A DNA stretch of 5,429 nt, taken from assembly GCA_023391535.1 (NCBI GenBank), contig JAEWAU010000061.1:1-5429 (forward strand). The letters are read 5' to 3'. Below the pieces are notes generated by a model that saw only the letters and a list, made by a program, of their open reading frames with translations, had not been told where the DNA came from and searched no databases. A program made the position numbers and the translations under genes. The stretch comes from Bacillota bacterium. Lineage in GTDB: Bacteria > Bacillota > Clostridia > Oscillospirales > Ethanoligenentaceae. Below, one piece after another: positions 1 to 3,192 of the stretch. The first letter of the stretch is position 1; every line of letters begins with the position of its first letter.

Positions 1-30
1 TTGCAAAACGCATCGTACTGCGTTTTGCAA
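1..30 (-). terminator. Stem-loop downstream of the GT39 gene, probable terminator
   Basis: A perfect inverted repeat begins 11 bases after the GT39 stop codon: arms 1-12 and 19-30 (TTGCAAAACGCA / TGCGTTTTGCAA) with a 6-base loop. Read on the minus strand, the closing arm contains TTTT inside the stem. Any further T-run would lie beyond the left edge and cannot be seen. Position and stability suit a transcript end for the GtrA/GT39 operon. An A/T-rich lower stem of this kind can also act bidirectionally on a convergent gene to the left. It could instead be a dispersed repeat; one copy cannot decide that. Confidence 0.6.
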
Positions 31-40
31 CACCCCCGCT

Positions 41-2347
41 TTATTTGGCGGAGGACGAAGAGGCCTTGTAGCCCGAGAGGTCGTAAAGCGTACCGGAGCT
101 TTCCATTCTGCCGCTCGTTCCGCTTCCGGAGGAGGACGAGGAGCCGCTCCACTTACTGGAGTCCACGGCCTTGCCGTATTTCTCCACCCAGGCCGTCACC
201 TCGCTGGAAGCGCCGCCCCGGCCGCCGCTGCCGCCCGCCAGAAAATACTTGAGCTGGCCGGATTTCACAAGCTCCTCAAGCTTGGCCACGGTGAGGGTGT
301 TGTCGTTGCCGGAAAAGCCGCCGACGGCGATCACCGGTTTGCTGGTGGAGAGGATGATCGGTTCCGCTTCGGAGGCGTCCGGAACGGCAGCCAGCCACTT
401 CTCGCCGGTGTTGTTCCTGAGCAGGAACTGGATGAGCGCGGTATCGGAGCCTTCGCCCCCGAAAGAACCGCCCGAACCCGGTTTGCCGGACATATTGCCG
501 CCTCTTTCAAAGGAACGGGCGTCGAAGCCGCCTTCGAAATCGCCGCCGGATTCGGAATTGCCGGACGTGCCGCCGGATCTGCCGCCCGTAAAATCGCTCT
601 GCCCAAATCGGCCGTACATGCCGCCGAAGCCGCCTTCAAAATTGCCGCCGCGCATGCCCTGCCCGAAACCGCGGCTGCCGCCGAAGAAGGTTTCGGTGGC
701 CGCAGGCCCGGCGGCGGGGATCTGCGCGTTGAAGCTGTTCGTGAACACCGAATAGCCGAGCCACACGGCCGGGGCAATCAGCAGCCCCGCCAGCGCCACG
801 CCCGCCAGAGCCGCGCCGGATTTATCCGTGCCTTTGCGGAGCGGCTTCATCACCGCGAGCGCGAGGGCGGGAACGCCGGTGAGCACGGCGATGAGCGGAG
901 AAAGAACATGGGCATACGCGGGGTAGGAGCGCAGCATCGCGATCTGCACCGCGAGGGTGGCCAGAAATGCCAGCGGAAGCAGGAAACCGAAGAATTTTTC
1001 CTCTTTATACAGCTTCCACATTTCCACGAGTCCGATTCCGACCAGCGCCGCCAGGAAGGGGCACAGGGCCGAGAGATAATACGGATGGAAGAAGTTCGCC
1101 ACGCTGAAGTAGCCGATCATGGTGATTACGGAAACGCCCCACAGCAGGAGGTTGCGCAGCAGCTTTTTGCGCTGCTCTTTTTCCCGCGCGCGGATGCACC
1201 GCAGCAGCAGCGCGAGCATCGCGAACAGGCCGAAGGGGAGAAGCCAGCTGTCCTGCCCGCCGAGGGTGGTGTTGAACATGCGCAGCGGGCTTGCGCTGCC
1301 GCCGCCGCTGAAGGAATTTCCCATGCCGCCCCCGCCGTTCATCAGGCCGCCGAAGCCGCCGATATTGAAGGGGTTGCCGGTGGAATCCGAAGAGTTTTCC
1401 GAAGAACTGCCTGCGGATTTGCTGGCTGTGCCGCCCGAAGTTGTGCCGTTTTGCATGCCGCCGGGCATCAGCGCGGGCGTGCCGCCCTCGGCTGCTTTGG
1501 CGCCGGCGTCGGAAGAATCGCCCGTGAAGGAAAATCTGGCGCCACTGCCGCCGCGGTTCTGGCCCGTGATGCGCTGGATGCCGTTGTAGCCGATGGCAAG
1601 CTCCAGCTCGGAGTTGGTGGTGGAGTTATCCACGTAAGGCCGCTCGCTTGCGGGGGTGAGATCCACCGCCAGCGACCACGAGAGCGAAACGGCGGCGAGC
1701 ACCACGGCGGCCACCGCCAGGTGCAGGGCGCGCGTGCGCCATTTGAGGCTGGTGCCGAACAGGTAGACGCAGAACAGCGCCGGGAGAATCAAAAACGCCT
1801 CGAGCGTTTTGGCGTTGTACGCCACGCCCAGCAGCACCGCCGAAAGAATCAGGTAGCGCAGCCTGCCCTTATCGGCCGCCACGGCCATGGCCCAGGCGGC
1901 CAGCGTCATGAAAAGGATGAGCACGGAATCGGTGTTGTTGGTTTTGGAAACGACGATGAAGATAGGGGAAAGGGCCAGCGCCAGCCCCGAAACAAGGCTC
2001 GCCGCGCCGCCGAAATGCCGTTTCACCACGCGGTAGATGATCCACACCGAGGCGACGGCCGCGAGGCTTTCGGGCAGCAGGAAGCTCCAGGTGTGGAAGC
2101 CGAACACCTTGGCGAAGATCGCCTGCACCCAGAGGGAAACCGGGGGCTTATCCACGGTGACCCACCCGCCGGGGTCGAGCGCGACGAAGAAGAAGTTTTT
2201 GAAGCTCAGCGTCATGCTCTTGACGCACGCGGCGTAGAATTCGTTGCTGTACCCCTGGCTCTGGATGTTAAACAGCGAGAGAAATCCGGCCAGCAGCAGG
2301 AGGGCGCCGAGGGCGATTTTTTCGCCGTGCCGCTTGAGAACGTTCAT
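41..2347 (-). CDS. GT-C family 39 glycosyltransferase, YkcA/YkcB-like (ArnT/PMT-type), 768 aa
   Basis: Polytopic membrane enzyme expected to transfer a sugar from a polyprenyl-phosphate donor to an extracytoplasmic acceptor. Residue 1 is the ATG at 2347. After a first membrane helix (about 10-28) comes the outer loop with Glu36, Asp58 and the motif VDKPP (Asp66), where GT-C enzymes of this family place their acidic catalytic and donor-binding residues. About ten further hydrophobic segments follow, with an FFHPYY motif near 419-424 typical of PMT_2 proteins. Residues about 635-705 match the YkcA/B-type C-terminal domain (ALIQFLLRNNTGEKWLAAV, then TSKPVIAVGGF and LKYFLAGG). Two Gly/Ser/Asn-rich insertions (about 263-351 and 556-636) and a Ser-rich tail interrupt the fold. 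The ATG at 2347 is preferred over one at 2374 because only it has a ribosome binding site. The GtrA-like gene upstream supports an undecaprenyl-phosphate-sugar pathway. Sugar and acceptor are unknown. The family call is firm; the substrate is not. Confidence 0.9.
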   Translation of the reverse strand: MNVLKRHGEKIALGALLLLAGFLSLFNIQSQGYSNEFYAACVKSMTLSFKNFFFVALDPGGWVTVDKPPVSLWVQAIFAKVFGFHTWSFLLPESLAAVASVWIIYRVVKRHFGGAASLVSGLALALSPIFIVVSKTNNTDSVLILFMTLAAWAMAVAADKGRLRYLILSAVLLGVAYNAKTLEAFLILPALFCVYLFGTSLKWRTRALHLAVAAVVLAAVSLSWSLAVDLTPASERPYVDNSTTNSELELAIGYNGIQRITGQNRGGSGARFSFTGDSSDAGAKAAEGGTPALMPGGMQNGTTSGGTASKSAGSSSENSSDSTGNPFNIGGFGGLMNGGGGMGNSFSGGGSASPLRMFNTTLGGQDSWLLPFGLFAMLALLLRCIRAREKEQRKKLLRNLLLWGVSVITMIGYFSVANFFHPYYLSALCPFLAALVGIGLVEMWKLYKEEKFFGFLLPLAFLATLAVQIAMLRSYPAYAHVLSPLIAVLTGVPALALAVMKPLRKGTDKSGAALAGVALAGLLIAPAVWLGYSVFTNSFNAQIPAAGPAATETFFGGSRGFGQGMRGGNFEGGFGGMYGRFGQSDFTGGRSGGTSGNSESGGDFEGGFDARSFERGGNMSGKPGSGGSFGGEGSDTALIQFLLRNNTGEKWLAAVPDASEAEPIILSTSKPVIAVGGFSGNDNTLTVAKLEELVKSGQLKYFLAGGSGGRGGASSEVTAWVEKYGKAVDSSKWSGSSSSSGSGTSGRMESSGTLYDLSGYKASSSSAK
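440..682 (-). other. Second Gly-rich low-complexity insertion of the GT39 protein
   Basis: This stretch encodes roughly residues 556-636, lying between the last membrane helix and the C-terminal domain. It is dominated by Gly with Ser, Phe, Arg, Asn and acidic residues, and contains repeated units such as NFEGGF and DFEGGF. Gly-rich insertions at this place are common in YkcA/YkcB-type proteins (family knowledge). Their role is unknown; a flexible extracytoplasmic linker is the simplest reading. Confidence 0.75.
523..650 (-). repeat. Two in-frame copies of a 26-base repeat encoding an FEGGF unit
   Basis: Copies at 523-548 and 625-650 agree at 24 of 26 bases. The plus-strand core CGAAGCCGCCTTC is identical in both; the differences are G/A at 536/638 and C/T at 541/643. 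They are 102 bases apart, a multiple of three, so both encode the same RGG/SGG-x-FEGGF-type peptide within the Gly-rich insertion. This fits growth of the low-complexity segment by unequal recombination or slippage, although selection for the same codons in a repetitive peptide would look similar. Confidence 0.6.
1295..1561 (-). other. First Gly/Ser-rich low-complexity insertion of the GT39 protein
   Basis: This encodes about residues 263-351, a polar Gly/Ser/Thr/Asn-rich segment that begins after a conserved-looking outer-loop sequence (ELAIGYNGIQRITGQ) and ends before the next membrane helix (SWLLPFGLFAMLALLLRC). It has no predicted helix and includes runs such as NIGGFGGLMNGGGGMGNSF. Its place between membrane helices implies an extracytoplasmic loop. 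Homologs of this family carry Gly-rich loops here, so I regard it as a family trait of variable length rather than damage to the gene. Confidence 0.75.
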
Positions 2348-2470
2348 ACAGGACACACCCTTTTCAAAAGACATTTACCGTTCGGAAGAAAAACGAAGCC
2401 GGAACGCGCGGCCGCGCGGCAGGAGGGCCGATGCGGGGGGTTCGGGGAGGTTGGGAGGCCCCCAAAAAAA
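2348..2470 (-). other. 123-base gap between the GtrA and GT39 genes
   Basis: No gene is visible here. Read on the minus strand, the GtrA stop codon is followed at once by T7 then G5 (2470-2459). Further on there is a 14-bp self-complementary block CGCGCGGCCGCGCG (2405-2418) and a T5 run near 2393-2389. None of these combine into a convincing Rho-independent terminator, so I expect read-through from the GtrA gene into the GT39 gene, perhaps with partial attenuation or an RNA processing site. Confidence 0.5.
2358..2364 (-). promoter_or_regulatory. Ribosome binding site of the GT39 gene
   Basis: AAAAGGG on the minus strand, 10 bases before the ATG at 2347. It decides the start: the alternative ATG at 2374 is preceded by CCGAACGGTAA, which has no purine-rich Shine-Dalgarno core. 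It is weaker than the site of the GtrA gene. Confidence 0.65.
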
Positions 2471-2920
2471 TCAGGAGGAACTGTTTTCGGTGGGCTTGCG
2501 CTCGCGGTAGATGCCCAGTTTGCGGGCAAGGTAGTTAAAAAAGAACACAAGGCCGGTGGTGACGACCTTGGCAAGCATGGAATCCATATGGAATAGGCCG
2601 GTGAACAGGTTGAGGAACAGCACGTTGAGGCCGCAGCTGATGGCCGCCACGATGTAAATGAGAGAGCTTTCGCGCAGAAACGCACGGCCGCCCGCGTTTT
2701 TCCCCATGGTGGAATGGAAGACGTATTTGCGGCCCAGCACCAGGTTGACGAACGTGGAGAGGATATAAGCCGTGATAAAGCCGGGATTCTGATTCCACCC
2801 CAGCGGATAGACGAACACCCAGAACAGGGCCCATTCCACGGCCGTGGAGGCGCCGCCCACCAGCACGTAGCGCAGAAACGGACGGAGGCTTTTTATCTTC
2901 CATACATTCAAACGGGGCAT
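2471..2920 (-). CDS. GtrA-family membrane protein, probable polyprenyl-phosphate-sugar flippase, 149 aa
   Basis: Small four-helix membrane protein of the GtrA family, whose members are thought to help move undecaprenyl-phosphate-linked sugars across the cytoplasmic membrane. After a basic N-terminus (MPRLNVWKIKSLRPFLRY), helices lie near residues 14-38, 46-63, 84-108 and 113-133. The family's typical signature after helix 2 is present (FVNLVLGRKYVF), and a degenerate copy follows helix 4 (FFNYLARKLGIY), reflecting the internal pseudo-symmetry of the fold. Length is normal for the family. The ATG at 2920 has an ideal ribosome binding site 7 bases upstream and puts RYVLVGG at the usual distance from the N-terminus. 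An in-frame ATG at 3022 would add 34 residues that do not resemble the family. The gene stands just upstream of the GT39 gene on the same strand, consistent with supplying its lipid-linked donor. The sugar cannot be deduced. Confidence 0.88.
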   Translation of the reverse strand: MPRLNVWKIKSLRPFLRYVLVGGASTAVEWALFWVFVYPLGWNQNPGFITAYILSTFVNLVLGRKYVFHSTMGKNAGGRAFLRESSLIYIVAAISCGLNVLFLNLFTGLFHMDSMLAKVVTTGLVFFFNYLARKLGIYRERKPTENSSS

Positions 2921-2927
2921 GGGGCGG

Positions 2928-2936
2928 CCTCCTTTT
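2928..2936 (-). promoter_or_regulatory. Strong ribosome binding site of the GtrA gene
   Basis: AAAAGGAGG on the minus strand, spaced 7 bases from the ATG at 2920. This is a near-perfect match to the 16S rRNA anti-Shine-Dalgarno sequence. It fixes the start of the GtrA protein and argues for a Gram-positive-style translation signal. Confidence 0.85.
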
Positions 2937-2989
2937 GCCCGGGCCGCGGCGGAAATTGCGTGCCCGGATGATACGAACCCGGTTGGAAC

Positions 2990-3004
2990 GGATATAGAAT
3001 ATCC
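2990..3004. repeat. Short palindrome GGATAT-AGA-ATATCC
   Basis: Perfect 6-bp arms (2990-2995 and 2999-3004) around a 3-base centre. It lies 70-84 bases upstream of the GtrA start codon and overlaps the TATTCT -10 candidate. A repressor bound here would block that promoter. Short AT-rich palindromes also arise by chance, so function is inferred only from position. Confidence 0.4.
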
Positions 3005-3028
3005 TTTTGTTGTGAATTCCATATGAAT

Positions 3029-3068
3029 ACCGGATAAACAATTTGTTCATGTTACCCGGTTATCCGGT
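3029..3068. repeat. 9-bp inverted repeat ACCGGATAA-N22-TTATCCGGT
   Basis: Arms at 3029-3037 and 3060-3068 are perfectly complementary and separated by 22 bases. The spacer contains a smaller palindrome, AACAATTTGTT (3036-3046). Related words recur nearby: AACGGATA at 2987-2994, CCCGGATG at 2963-2970, and ACCCGGTT at both 2977-2984 and 3054-3061. The arrangement suggests a binding site for a dimeric or tetrameric regulator of the GtrA operon. As RNA it could also fold as a leader hairpin if transcription starts upstream of it. Confidence 0.45.
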
Positions 3069-3089
3069 GCGTTTTTCGCAGGGGCGCAG

Positions 3090-3130
3090 AAAGGCGCCGC
3101 AAAGCGGTCGGTCCGCTTTGCGGCGCCTTT
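3090..3130 (-). terminator. Rho-independent terminator of the CheW-domain sensor gene
   Basis: A perfect 18-bp stem (3090-3107 with 3113-3130) closes a 5-base loop. The stem is GC-rich, with AAA at one base and TTT at the other, so it can work in either direction, although the T-run is short on both strands. On the minus strand it begins 62 bases after the TAG stop at 3195-3193. It should insulate the GtrA operon from read-through of the sensor gene. Confidence 0.8.
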
Positions 3131-3192
3131 ACAGCCGGTTCCCGCACGGGTTTTGCTCTGGATGCCGATGCGCAGTTCAACCGGAATTTTTT
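3131..3192 (-). other. 3' UTR of the sensor gene with small inverted repeats
   Basis: This non-coding stretch lies between the TAG stop and the main terminator. It holds CCGGTT (3135-3140) complementary to AACCGG (3179-3184), enclosing the small palindrome CCCGCACGGG (3141-3150). The transcript end may therefore be structured before the main stem-loop. No gene is visible. Confidence 0.4.

Larger units (their letters stand above)
2985..3070 (-). promoter_or_regulatory. Probable promoter/operator region of the GtrA-GT39 operon
   Basis: This stretch is clearly more AT-rich than its surroundings and lies between the terminator of the sensor gene and the GtrA ribosome binding site. Possible minus-strand elements are TGAACA (3049-3044) with TCATAT 17 bases later, and TATTCT (3001-2996), but each matches the sigma-A consensus poorly. 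The location, the base composition and two inverted repeats make a promoter likely. The exact -35/-10 pair cannot be assigned from the sequence. Confidence 0.4.

Noticed and set aside
2348..2374. Longer GT39 protein starting at an ATG at 2374
   Set aside because: No ribosome binding site precedes it, while the ATG at 2347 has AAAAGGG at 10 bases.
2390..2420. Possible terminator or attenuator made of the GC palindrome and the T5 run in the intercistronic gap
   Set aside because: The stem and the T-run are not adjacent and the alternative stem next to the T-run has only about 4 bp, so I list it as part of the gap and not as a terminator.
908..2596. A 562-codon open frame on the plus strand with a GGAG-like sequence shortly before its ATG
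   Set aside because: It is antisense to the GT39 gene and runs into the GtrA gene; its product is a Gly/Arg/Ala/Gln/His-rich low-complexity sequence with no recognisable domain, as expected for the complement of a GC-rich gene. The opposite strand has clear domains.
2921..3022. Longer GtrA protein starting at an ATG at 3022
   Set aside because: The extra 34 residues do not look like the family, span the promoter/operator region, and bypass the ideal AAAAGGAGG site 7 bases before the ATG at 2920.
2535..3050. A 171-codon minus-strand frame overlapping the GtrA gene in another frame
   Set aside because: It overlaps the well-supported GtrA frame for most of its length and shows no membrane helices or family motifs.
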